Of a DNA stretch of 64,000 nt, positions 7,033 to 15,021 are shown piece by piece. The DNA is from Saprospiraceae bacterium (GTDB lineage Bacteria > Bacteroidota > Bacteroidia > Chitinophagales > Saprospiraceae). Below the pieces are notes generated by a model. The model was not told the DNA's origin and did not search any database. It was given only the letters and a program-made list of their open reading frames with translations. Each line of letters starts with the position of its first letter. The first letter of the stretch is position 1. The stretch spans positions 186,001 to 250,000 of the forward strand of contig JADJPZ010000004.1 in NCBI GenBank assembly GCA_016713025.1, given 5' to 3'. The position numbers and the translations under genes were made by a program.

Positions 7033-9429
7033 ATGGTAAAATATATTGTAATCTCAGTTTTAATACTTGTTAATTTTGAATGTCATTCGCAATACAAAAT
7101 TCTTCCACAAGAAAATCTGAATGATCAATTGGAAGTAAATGAAGACTTAAAATTTGTACAAGAGCAAGCAATGGCTGTACACGAATCAGAGTTTAGTATT
7201 GGTGATGTTTGCTCTGATAATCTAAATAATCAAATAGTCAAAAAAAATCTGAATGGACAAGAAAGACCTGTACTTGGTGCATCCAACCTAATCCCTCAGC
7301 CTCAAAAATGTACTGAGAGAAGTGGTGTTTTCACTTTGGAAGGTATCACAAAATTAAAAGCACCTAAAGAGTTTTCGGAAGTAGCAAGACTGTTGAAAGA
7401 TGAAATGAAAATCAGTCTAAATGGAAAAGGAAAGACGAAAATTATAGAATTGATCAAATCTAAAGACAATTTGGAAGGAGAAAAATACAGGCTGAATATC
7501 ACTCCTTCAAAAATATCCATATATGCTGCCAATGTAAGTGGTGCTATTACCGCAGTTTTTACTTTGCTCCAGTTACAAAAATTGCAACCAGACACCCACT
7601 TAATACCATGTGCTGATATCGAAGATGGTCCAAGATTTGTTTATCGAGGTATGCATTTAGATGTATCGCGTCACTTTTATCCGGTGAGCTTTATCAAAAA
7701 ATATTTGGACATAATGGCGTTATACAAATTTAATACATTCCATTGGCACTTGACAGATTCTCCCGGGTGGAGGCTTCAGATCAATAAATATCCTTTACTT
7801 ACTTCGCAGTCGGGGTTCAGAAATTATGCCCAATGGACAGATTGGTCAAAAAACGGGAGTCATTTTGTACCGGAAGGCAACCCAAATGCATATGGTGGAT
7901 ATTACACCCAAGATGAAGCAAAAGAGATTGTAGCCTATGCAAAACAAAGAAACATTACTGTCATTCCCGAAATAGAAATGCCGGGGCATTCATTTGAAGT
8001 ACTGGCGGCATATCCGGAATTATCTTGTTCCGACATTCCGAATACTTGCCATGAATTCTGTATAGGAAACCCCCAAACATTAGACTTTCTAAAAGATATT
8101 TTAGCGGAAGTTATGGCTATATTTCCATCCAGATACATACATATAGGGGGTGATGAAGCTGGTACACATTGTTGGAAAAAATGCAGTAAATGTCAGGATT
8201 TGAAAGTTAAAAAAGGACTCAAAGATGAACATGAATTACAGTCTTATCTCATAAGTAATATAGAACAATTTTTAAAGTCACGGGGTCGAAAACTCATAGG
8301 CTGGGATGAAATTATCGAAGGTGGTCTGCCTGCAGATGCTACGGTGATGAGCTGGCGAGGTGAAAAAGGTGGTATCATAGCCGCCGAACAAAACCACGAT
8401 GTGATCATGACTCCGGGAGCGTGTTATTTGGACGCATATCAGAGTAATCCGATGACGCAACCATTGGCTATTGGAGGATTTTTACCTATTCAGAATGTAT
8501 ATAATTACGAACCTGTACCAGCTCAATTGAGTGTAGAAAAAGCTAAATATATCTTAGGATTGCAAGCTTGCCTTTGGACTGAATATATGCCCACTACCTA
8601 TCAGGTGGAGTATATGGCCTTTCCAAGAGCACAGGCAATAGCTGAGACAGGATGGACACAAAAATCACTAAAAAATTATGACCATTTTCACAAAAGAATC
8701 CAGGCCCATTATTTATTGTTGCAACGGATGCATGTAAATTATTACCGGCCATCCACTTTCCTGACGATCAGTGAGCAACCTAATGCAGACCATACTGCCA
8801 GTGAACTCACATTAGTCAGTGAGCTTTTCAAGCCGGATATAAGATATACTACTGATGGATCATCTCCCACTCCAACATCTCAGACTTATACCAAACCTAT
8901 AGAAGTCAGAGGTAAAGTGGAAATAAAGTCGGCTATTTTTCAAAATGGTCAGATGCTGGGTAAAGAAACAAGTTACACATCAAATCACCACCGGGCTATT
9001 GATAAAAAAGTGACCTTCAACAACGATTGGAGTACATCCTATCCGGCACAAAGTGAAAGAACACTGACAAACGGTGTCATGGGTTCTTTTACTTACCAAG
9101 ACAAGCAGTGGCTCGGTTATCTGAAAGATCTGGATGTCACGCTTGATATGGAAACCGTACAGCCTCTGTCAGAAGTATCCATCCGTTTTATGCAGCAAAT
9201 CGGCCCCGGTGTATTTTTACCTTCACATGTCGATATTTTAGTATCCGAAGACGGTGTTAAATACGTCAACGTCAAAAAGATAAACCATGATATTTCAGAG
9301 AAAAATCCTGAATTAATTCTTAAAAAATTTACTGCCACAATAGATTCTGTTTCTGCCCGATATATAAGGATCGTAGCTCCGAATATCCATGGCGGTTATA
9401 TGTTTATAGATGAAATTATGGTGTATTAG
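7033..9429 (+). CDS. Beta-N-acetylhexosaminidase (GH20), secreted
   Basis: 798 residues. A hydrophobic N-terminus (residues 1-20) directs export. An additional poorly conserved stretch of about 65 residues precedes the family's non-catalytic N-domain (from about 85, NLIPQPQKC). The catalytic TIM barrel spans roughly 200-550, with HWHLTDSPGWRLQI and the catalytic pair Asp374-Glu375 in HIGGDEAG, typical of substrate-assisted hydrolysis of terminal GlcNAc or GalNAc. A chitobiase/hexosaminidase C-terminal beta domain (YTTDGSSPTPTSQTY) follows at about 575-650, and a discoidin/F5-8C-like carbohydrate-binding domain at about 660-798 (SARYIRIVAPN). It lies upstream of a glycosidase-like propeller and a sulfatase, suggesting degradation of aminated, possibly sulfated glycans. 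No sorting domain is present. TAAATTTG at 6868-6875 could be its promoter, with a long leader of about 157 bp. Confidence 0.93.
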   Translation: MVKYIVISVLILVNFECHSQYKILPQENLNDQLEVNEDLKFVQEQAMAVHESEFSIGDVCSDNLNNQIVKKNLNGQERPVLGASNLIPQPQKCTERSGVFTLEGITKLKAPKEFSEVARLLKDEMKISLNGKGKTKIIELIKSKDNLEGEKYRLNITPSKISIYAANVSGAITAVFTLLQLQKLQPDTHLIPCADIEDGPRFVYRGMHLDVSRHFYPVSFIKKYLDIMALYKFNTFHWHLTDSPGWRLQINKYPLLTSQSGFRNYAQWTDWSKNGSHFVPEGNPNAYGGYYTQDEAKEIVAYAKQRNITVIPEIEMPGHSFEVLAAYPELSCSDIPNTCHEFCIGNPQTLDFLKDILAEVMAIFPSRYIHIGGDEAGTHCWKKCSKCQDLKVKKGLKDEHELQSYLISNIEQFLKSRGRKLIGWDEIIEGGLPADATVMSWRGEKGGIIAAEQNHDVIMTPGACYLDAYQSNPMTQPLAIGGFLPIQNVYNYEPVPAQLSVEKAKYILGLQACLWTEYMPTTYQVEYMAFPRAQAIAETGWTQKSLKNYDHFHKRIQAHYLLLQRMHVNYYRPSTFLTISEQPNADHTASELTLVSELFKPDIRYTTDGSSPTPTSQTYTKPIEVRGKVEIKSAIFQNGQMLGKETSYTSNHHRAIDKKVTFNNDWSTSYPAQSERTLTNGVMGSFTYQDKQWLGYLKDLDVTLDMETVQPLSEVSIRFMQQIGPGVFLPSHVDILVSEDGVKYVNVKKINHDISEKNPELILKKFTATIDSVSARYIRIVAPNIHGGYMFIDEIMVY

Positions 9430-9861
9430 TGTACCACGATGGTTTTTATCTCTGGCCGTCGGCTTATAGCGATTACGATATCATGTCATCGCCTATGTTA
9501 CCCTACAGGAAGTCGGTAGTAGTTGTGATCTTAAATGAGTACCACAACATCGAGATTAAAAATACAGACTGGTTCATTATTTCTTTGTTATTTACCTCGT
9601 GCTATGTTAAGGTTAAATTGACGGATGACTTATTGTATCTTTTCCATTTGCTCTTCGTTGATGAACCCCTTTCTTAGCAACGGCTAAGGTCGGGAACCAT
9701 CGCCTTGATCAAAAGAAAAATCTACTTATAATTGATCCGCCATTCAACACTTACCATAACACTTGCTTTTTATATTTTTTTGCTTGATTAAATTGTGATA
9801 ATTATTATATCTTTGTTCATAATTGAATTATTTTTACAAACATCTTTAAAATAAATGTGTC
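9430..9861. other. Gap without a convincing gene
   Basis: The plus-strand frame 9429-9677 (82 codons) has atypical composition, no domain and no promoter, and is regarded as chance. The rest is AT-rich and leads into the promoter of the small lysine-rich gene. Confidence 0.5.
9808..9815 (+). promoter_or_regulatory. Candidate -7 box (TATCTTTG) for the small lysine-rich gene
   Basis: TATCTTTG is a perfect TAnnTTTG match located 46 bp before the ATG at 9862. A TTG at 9784-9786 lies 21 bp upstream, close to the spacing expected for a -33 element. Confidence 0.5.
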
Positions 9862-9966
9862 ATGGCAAAAAGTAAGGACGTCAAAAAAGAAGTAAAAAAG
9901 GAGGCAGCCAAAACCCCAAAAGAAAAAAGGGCAGAAAAAAAATTGAAAAAACCAAAATATGATTAA
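9862..9966 (+). CDS. Small lysine-rich protein (34 aa)
   Basis: ATG-initiated frame of 34 residues, MAKSKDVKKEVKKEAAKTPK continuing EKRAEKKLKK and ending in KPKYD-stop. More than 40 percent of residues are Lys and the rest are mostly Glu, Ala, Asp and Arg, so it is strongly basic and predicted helical or disordered. Similar tiny Lys/Glu/Ala-rich proteins occur in Bacteroidota; nucleic-acid or ribosome binding would be a reasonable guess, but nothing here proves it. It has its own candidate promoter at 9808. Its stop codon coincides with the left terminal repeat of the element at 9966-10369, so the element appears inserted directly at the gene's end. Confidence 0.55.
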   Translation: MAKSKDVKKEVKKEAAKTPKEKRAEKKLKKPKYD

Positions 9967-10369
9967 GAGTATGTTTAAAGTTTCATCATTTGGCTCCAAT
10001 CAGTAAATTTTATTTCCTGTTGCGTTATATTTTTTGCGGTACTGCGTCAAGCTATGCTTGAGCAACCAGCTATATACGGTATTCGCTGCGAGTCTGACTG
10101 AATGATGCAAAGCAAAATCGTGATAGAAATCACGATTTAATGAAAGGAACCAATCAAACCCGCTACCCTCGTTCCCTAAAGAGCCTGTCAAGCTATGCTT
10201 GAGACGACCTACGCTATCACATTTGATTGGATGGGCGGCTATCGCAGTTCCTTTGTTATAGAGTAAAATTTTTTACTCGATTCTCGACAAAAGACGAGAC
10301 CACTCAGTCATCTATCATAAAATTAAATTTGCTCACTTTCGCTCAAAAACGAAAATTTAAACATACTCT
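9966..10369. mobile_element. 404-bp non-coding element bounded by 14-bp inverted repeats
   Basis: AGAGTATGTTTAAA at 9966-9979 is mirrored exactly by TTTAAACATACTCT at 10356-10369. The interior contains no credible gene. It carries two copies of the dyad GTCAAGCTATGCTTGAG (about 10046 and 10187) and the segment CCCGCTACCCTC...GAGCCTGTCAAGC...GACGACC at 10159-10209. That segment recurs in inverted orientation at about 54691-54741 inside another small element. It looks like a MITE-type, non-autonomous element. Target-site duplication is not obvious. Confidence 0.6.
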
Positions 10370-10424
10370 AATGCCTGACAAAAAGGTGCAAATCATTTCC
10401 TATGCCAGACCAAAGTTGCTGTAA

Positions 10425-10733
10425 ATGAGCCCTTTTGAAAAAATTGTATTTATACAGGATGTTGAAAGGATAAGTAAGCTGTTTAAAATGCATAAAAAAA
10501 AACTGATGGGTTTGTTATTGAAAGATGAAGTAATCTTTTTGACTGGAGGAGCAGCTGGTATAGGATATGAATGTGCAAAAGTGTATATTCAGGAAGGTGC
10601 CATTTTGGTGGTATTCGATAAATTAGATCCAAAAATTGATGGCCTTTATATGAATTTTGTGGGTGATGTTTCGGATGCAGCTGCCAAAGGTGGTATTTGG
10701 TTAGACGCTGAGGAAGTATTTCATATAGATTGA
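10425..10733 (+). pseudogene. Fragment of a short-chain dehydrogenase/reductase (SDR) gene
   Basis: The frame encodes 102 residues. From about residue 31, LLLKDEVIFLTGGAAGIGYE is a classic SDR Rossmann start (TGGxxGIG, NAD(P)-binding), followed by CAKVYIQEGAILVVFDK (helix and second strand with an acidic residue selecting NAD). After GDVSDAAA the sequence stops resembling an SDR and ends with KGGIWLDAEEVFHID, which might be the natural C-terminus joined after an internal deletion of about 150-190 residues. The YxxxK active site is missing, so the product cannot be an active SDR. A TIR element starts 5 bp after the stop. The first 28 residues are not SDR-like and may belong to a different decayed gene or be untranslated. 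Confidence 0.6.
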
Positions 10734-10738
10734 CCATA

Positions 10739-10929
10739 TTAATTCTACTTTGTCACCTTCAAAAATCTAAGTCATTTACACTTTCATTTCAATGTAATCA
10801 ACCGGAAACCTAATAATTTTTGATAGTTAAAGATAAATGTATGGGTAAATTAGGGTCACAACTGTTGGGTTAACCCATCAGTTTTCCAATTAATCGGAAA
10901 GTCCGTCTAATTCGACAAAGTAGAATTAA
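10739..10929. mobile_element. 191-bp TIR element, family 1, copy 1
   Basis: TTAATTCTACTTTGTC at 10739-10754 is mirrored exactly by GACAAAGTAGAATTAA at 10914-10929. The interior includes AACTGTTGGGTTAACCCAtCA (an internal dyad) and GGGTAAATTAGGGTCAC. Related copies lie at 14090-14299, 14333-14429 and, inverted, 31566-32101. No coding capacity; a MITE-like non-autonomous element. Confidence 0.85.
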
Positions 10930-11005
10930 TCTGATTTTTGTCAATCGTCATTTATCAAATACTCATTTGTAATTATACTATTAGCAATGTAGAATTAGAG
11001 AAATT

Positions 11006-12253
11006 ATGCTAAAAATTGAAATTAAACTTTGGATGGTAATTCTTTTGGCATGTACAGGTTTTCAGGCCATAGGGCAAAAGTACTTTGCCGTCCAGCCTAT
11101 GTCCATTGATGCAAGGTTGGTTGCTGTAAATAATGCTGTCATGCTCAAGGGGCCTTCCATACTGATGGACGATCACAGGTTTGTGTGGTGTGGTAGCGTG
11201 GTACAAAGTAATGACTCAACGTATCATATGTTTTTTTCTACATGGACTTGTGATAGAGATAGCCTTGGTTTTTATAATACCTGGGTATTAGAATCACAGA
11301 TTGGATATGCTACATCAAGGTTTCCTGACAAGGATTTTAAGTTTGAAAAGATCGTACTCAGAGGTACAAGGTTTGATGGCGATACTACTGCCTGGGATGC
11401 ACAGATGGTACACAATCCTCACATCAAGAAGTTTGGTGACAGATATTATTTGTATTATATAGGTGCAAAAGATCCCGGTACGCAACCACCGGATAGCCCT
11501 GGATCAAAGCTGAGTAAAAGAGACAGAATCCAGCAGATGCAGCATATTGGGGTGATAGAATTTAGCGACTTTGACGAGATACTAAACGGGACTTTTATAC
11601 GTCCCAAACAACCACTTTTATCTCCCCGCACAAGGGTAAAAAAGGAAAATATCATCAACCCATCTCCTCAAGGTACGTTGCAAAAACCTGACAACATCAT
11701 TGTAACCAATCCGTCGGTGGTCTATAGACATTCAGATGGTAAATACCTGTTGTATTTTAAAGGAAATTGGTACGATCCCCATTGGCGGGGTGTGCATGGT
11801 GTGGCCTTGTCTGATCACCCGGCTGGCCCTTTCGTGACAAGTGATCAGATCGTATTTGATGTACGCATGGACGATGGTAAAATAGCTAATGCAGAAGACC
11901 CTTTTGTATGGTATTATAAAAAATTCAAGCAATTTTTTGTCATTATCAAAGATTTTTCAGGAAAAATGACGGGTGGAGAACCATCACTGGCTATTTTGTC
12001 GTCCCAAGATGGCATCAATTGGAAAAAATCAGGAAGATCAACATTTATGAATAAACAAGTGCAACTAAAAAATGGAAGTCTCATCAAACTTCATCATCTG
12101 GAAAGACCATTTTTATTGACAAATGACCAAGGAGATCCCATGACATTTTATGGAGCCGCCACCATTAATTCGCCTGCTGATCAAAAAGTTACAGGTACTT
12201 TCAATGTGTCTATACCATTGAAAATCAATTATAATAGCTTAAATAAAAAGTAA
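11006..12253 (+). CDS. Secreted five-bladed beta-propeller glycoside hydrolase-like protein (GH43/GH117-like)
   Basis: 415 residues with a signal peptide (LWMVILLACTGFQAIG, cleavage near residue 24). The body shows the blade signatures of five-bladed propeller glycosidases: HNPHIKKFGDRYYLYYIGA, VTNPSVVYRHSDGKYLLYFKG and AEDPFVWYYKKFKQFFVIIKD. In each, an aromatic or acidic residue faces a central pocket. Such proteins belong to clans around GH43, GH32/68 or GH117. The exact family cannot be decided by eye, and acid/base assignment is uncertain. The gene is followed by a sulfatase, a pairing common in loci that degrade sulfated polysaccharides. A family-1 TIR element ends about 76 bp upstream, so the promoter region may be element-derived. 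Predicted location is periplasmic; there is no T9SS sorting domain. Confidence 0.7.
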   Translation: MLKIEIKLWMVILLACTGFQAIGQKYFAVQPMSIDARLVAVNNAVMLKGPSILMDDHRFVWCGSVVQSNDSTYHMFFSTWTCDRDSLGFYNTWVLESQIGYATSRFPDKDFKFEKIVLRGTRFDGDTTAWDAQMVHNPHIKKFGDRYYLYYIGAKDPGTQPPDSPGSKLSKRDRIQQMQHIGVIEFSDFDEILNGTFIRPKQPLLSPRTRVKKENIINPSPQGTLQKPDNIIVTNPSVVYRHSDGKYLLYFKGNWYDPHWRGVHGVALSDHPAGPFVTSDQIVFDVRMDDGKIANAEDPFVWYYKKFKQFFVIIKDFSGKMTGGEPSLAILSSQDGINWKKSGRSTFMNKQVQLKNGSLIKLHHLERPFLLTNDQGDPMTFYGAATINSPADQKVTGTFNVSIPLKINYNSLNKK

Positions 12254-12410
12254 TATCAATATTGAAGAAATGATACAACACCTTTTGCAGAAATTAATAA
12301 TTGCTTTTCATTTTTCCATTGGAAATAGGATAGGCGACCATAGTAGAAAATTCCCATCCTTTGAAAAGACAGCTATCAAATATCTGATTCAGAAAAAGAA
12401 TGTTGTACAT

Positions 12411-12920
12411 ATGTTCATAATATTTGTATTCATTTTATTAATTGGTCAAATAGGAAGTAGTCAGATATTGACAAAAAAACAACCTAATATCATATTGTTT
12501 TTGGTAGATGATATGGGATGGATGGATACATCAGTGCCTTTTGGAGATTCGGTGACCACCAATAATAGAAAATATCATACTCCCAATATGCAAAAACTGG
12601 CTGATGAGGGAGTCAGATTTACAAATGCCTATGTCAATCCGGTTTGTACGCCTACACGTACCAGTATTTTGTGCGGACTCAGTGCTGTACGGACACATAT
12701 TACAAACTGGACCAATACTCCACCTAACCAACATACGGACTATCCTGACAGCATTCTGCAATTTCCGGCCTGGAATATCAATGGACTCAGTCCCAAACCA
12801 CACGAAAATGCTTTTCAGGCCACACCTTTTACCGAAATCCTTAAAAACGAAGGGTATTTTACAATTCATGTCGGTAAAGCGCATTGGGAAGCCAATCAAC
12901 ACCAGGATCTGATCCACTAA
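12411..12920 (+). CDS. Sulfatase, N-terminal part (gene frameshifted near 12884)
   Basis: The frame is open from 12270, but the ATG at 12411 gives a proper signal peptide (MFIIFVFILLIGQIGSSQ), so this start is preferred. The N-terminal sulfatase core follows: LFLVDDMGWMD with the Ca-binding aspartates, then Cys79 in CTPTRTSILCG, the C-x-P-x-R motif in which Cys becomes formylglycine. Maturation therefore needs an anaerobic or aerobic formylglycine-generating enzyme, not encoded here. The frame breaks after HVGKAHW, and the rest of the enzyme continues in the +1 frame at 12884-13927. One missing T in GCATTGGG would restore an AH-[LF]-G motif. Either an assembly indel or a true mutation. It sits in the same direction as the propeller gene (158 bp gap) and likely acts on the same sulfated glycan. 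Confidence 0.85.
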   Translation: MFIIFVFILLIGQIGSSQILTKKQPNIILFLVDDMGWMDTSVPFGDSVTTNNRKYHTPNMQKLADEGVRFTNAYVNPVCTPTRTSILCGLSAVRTHITNWTNTPPNQHTDYPDSILQFPAWNINGLSPKPHENAFQATPFTEILKNEGYFTIHVGKAHWEANQHQDLIH

Positions 12921-13927
12921 ATTTTGGTTTTCTGACTAATGTAGGAGGCACATCGATAGGTCACCCACAGAGTTATTACGGAAAAAATAATTTTGGTAAC
13001 AAAGCAGGTTCGATTACCCACTGGGCTATACCTGGTCTGCAGGAGTTTTACGACAAAGATGTTTTCCTTACGGAGGCACTGACTCAGAAAGCCATCCAAC
13101 TTATGAGTGGATCTATCGGACAACAAAAACCATTTTTTCTGAATTTTGGTCATTATGCTATTCATACGCCTATACAGCCGGATCACCGCTATTTTGAAAA
13201 GTACCTTTTGAATGGGTTGGATTCTACCGAAGCCGCCTATGCTACCCTTGTCGAAGGTATGGACAAAAGCCTTGGTGATATCATGCACTTCCTAAAAAGT
13301 CAAAATCAGGAAGATAACACCATCATCATATTTTTGTCTGACAATGGCGGCCTTACCAACTCTTCTCGCGGCGGTACCAGGAATACACACAATCATCCAT
13401 TGAGGTCAGGAAAAGGTTCGGTGTATGAAGGCGGCATTAAGGTACCCATGATCGTTAAATGGCCCAAAATGGTCCGAAGTGGCACAAAAACCAGTCACCA
13501 AATGATGGCTGAAGATATTTTTCCCACAATTTTAGAAATGGCAGGTGCAAAGTTTACTGCAGCAAAAATTGATGGAAAATCCTTAGTCCCGGCACTTAAA
13601 AGTCCGGTTTACAAAGGGAGCCTTAGAAATTTGATATTTCATTATCCTCATCGCTGGACCAAAAACGAAGACGAAGGCATCGCTTGGGCAAGTGCTCTGC
13701 GCAGAGGAGATTGGAAGGTGGTATATCTGATGAAAGAGCAAAAACTGGAACTGTATAATATAGCTAAAGACCCGGGAGAAAAAGTAAACCTGGCAGATAC
13801 ATACCCTGAACAGGTGACTGCTTTGGCCCAAATAATGGGAGATGAGTTGAGAAGTAAAAATGCACAGATGCCTCTATGGAAAAAATCAGGCAAGCAGGTA
13901 GCCTGGCCTGATCAGTTGGAAAAATAG
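12884..13927 (+). CDS. Sulfatase, C-terminal part (continuation after frameshift)
   Basis: Continues the arylsulfatase-type fold: TPGSDPLNFGF follows directly on the broken N-terminal frame, then PFFLNFGHYAIHTPIQPD, DNTIIIFLSDNGG (metal-binding Asp-Asn), SGKGSVYEGGIKVPMIVKWP and a C-terminal LYNIAKDPGEKVNL, all standard sulfatase landmarks. Joined with the N-terminal part the enzyme would be about 505 residues from the ATG at 12411, a normal length. The initiation codon implied by this frame (TTG 12884) is not a natural start. Substrate is not predictable from sequence; the neighbouring GH20 suggests sulfated amino sugars. Confidence 0.85.
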   Translation: MGSQSTPGSDPLNFGFLTNVGGTSIGHPQSYYGKNNFGNKAGSITHWAIPGLQEFYDKDVFLTEALTQKAIQLMSGSIGQQKPFFLNFGHYAIHTPIQPDHRYFEKYLLNGLDSTEAAYATLVEGMDKSLGDIMHFLKSQNQEDNTIIIFLSDNGGLTNSSRGGTRNTHNHPLRSGKGSVYEGGIKVPMIVKWPKMVRSGTKTSHQMMAEDIFPTILEMAGAKFTAAKIDGKSLVPALKSPVYKGSLRNLIFHYPHRWTKNEDEGIAWASALRRGDWKVVYLMKEQKLELYNIAKDPGEKVNLADTYPEQVTALAQIMGDELRSKNAQMPLWKKSGKQVAWPDQLEK

Positions 13928-14089
13928 ATGTAATATATAATGTTAATGTAAAAGCAAGAATAAACTCATGAGCAGATTGGAATCAGTTTAGACCTCCTGC
14001 AATTTAAGCAAGACAGACCAATGCTATTGGGTTGCATCAGGTAATAAACCATCCATTCTATTCGAAATTTCAAAGTTTCCTTTTGTCTC

Positions 14090-14299
14090 TTATTTCTACT
14101 TTGTCACCGTCAAAAATCTAAATCAATTTTACTTTCATCAAAAAGTAATCACTTTCATCAAAATGTAATCAACCGGAAACCTGATAATTTTTGATAGTTA
14201 AAGATAAATGTATGGGTAAATTAGGGTCACAACTGTTGGGTTAACCCAACAGTTTTCCAATCAATCGGAACGTCCGTAGATTTTGACAAAGTAGAATTA
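14090..14299. mobile_element. TIR element, family 1, copy 2 (about 210 bp)
   Basis: Left end TATTTCTACTTTGTCACC, right end TTTGACAAAGTAGAATTA. The interior is nearly identical to 10739-10929, including a now perfect dyad AACTGTTGGGTTAACCCAACAG. It is longer than copy 1 because ACTTTCATCAAAA-GTAATC is duplicated in tandem near 14131-14171. Confidence 0.85.
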
Positions 14300-14332
14300 G
14301 GCATGTTATAGATTTTCTAATGCTTAATGCGG

Positions 14333-14429
14333 GTTAAAGATAAATGTATGGGTAAATTAGGGTCACAACTGTGGGTTAATCCAACAGTTCCAATCAATCG
14401 GAAAATTCGTATAATTTAGCAAAGAATTA
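14333..14429. repeat. TIR element, family 1, partial copy 3 (right half)
   Basis: GTTAAAGATAAATGTATGGG through AATTAGGGTCACAACTGTGGG repeats the right half of copy 2 only 33 bp after it, ending in the degenerate terminus TTTAGCAAAGAATTA next to the stop codon of the HmuY-like gene. The left half is absent. It probably arose by tandem duplication or nested insertion. Confidence 0.75.
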
Positions 14430-15014
14430 CTAAAAAACTAAAGTGCCATTGGGTTGATATACATATCTCAGCGTGTATTTTATTTTAGTCGGTCTAGCAG
14501 GTGGAACTACTACTGTACCATTATCATCCGTAGGCTCGCCTTTCAGGATTTCCATTTTAGCATATTTTCCTTTTGCTGTTTTAAAGATGAAAACCTTTCC
14601 AGCTTTAGGGGTAAATGACCTTGTAGTGGCTTCATATGTGTACCATTCACCCTTAATGGCGGGGCTACCCTGAGCATCGGTTTTATATCCCGTTGTAGGG
14701 GCAGTTTTGACATTGTCCAGAACACCATCCTGGATGATGACTCCTGCATTTCCCGGACCACTTACTCCGCTATTGACAGAAAAAGTGATCAGCTTGAGAC
14801 CAAAATCCCAGTCTGATGACTGTACTAAACTATTGGATACTATCGCACCGGTCTCAAAACTGAATAAGGCAAAAGCACCCTGATCACTTGCAGATACCAG
14901 GATTTCTTTATTCACCGTATTTAATGGCTGTGCTACTTCTTCTTCCTTATCACATGAAAACATTGTGAAAGCAGAAACCACAATAAACGTTTTTAAAATA
15001 ATTGATTTAAACAT
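14430..15014 (-). CDS. HmuY-like haem-binding lipoprotein
   Basis: 194 residues with a lipoprotein signal (FTMFSC, lipidated Cys21) followed by an acidic, flexible DKEEEVAQP stretch that favours surface exposure in Bacteroidota. The rest matches the HmuY family (haem-binding proteins first defined in Porphyromonas gingivalis): SSDWDFGLKLITFSVNSGVSGPGNAGV in the middle and AGKVFIFKTAKGKYAKMEIL near the end. HmuY proteins capture haem, often from host or environmental haemoproteins, and pass it to a TonB receptor. The two haem-ligand histidines of P. gingivalis HmuY are not conserved across the family; this sequence has no histidines in the mature part, so methionine or other ligands would be needed. 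The TonB receptor gene lies 7 bp upstream, implying one operon. Confidence 0.8.
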   Translation of the reverse strand: MFKSIILKTFIVVSAFTMFSCDKEEEVAQPLNTVNKEILVSASDQGAFALFSFETGAIVSNSLVQSSDWDFGLKLITFSVNSGVSGPGNAGVIIQDGVLDNVKTAPTTGYKTDAQGSPAIKGEWYTYEATTRSFTPKAGKVFIFKTAKGKYAKMEILKGEPTDDNGTVVVPPARPTKIKYTLRYVYQPNGTLVF

Positions 15015-15021
15015 AATATTA

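Noticed and set aside
9429..9677. 82-codon frame after the GH20 gene
   Set aside because: Starts within the GH20 stop region, with no promoter, domain or gene-like composition.
10000..10424. Frames on both strands within and beside the 404-bp element
   Set aside because: They coincide with hairpin-rich non-coding sequence and show no family resemblance.
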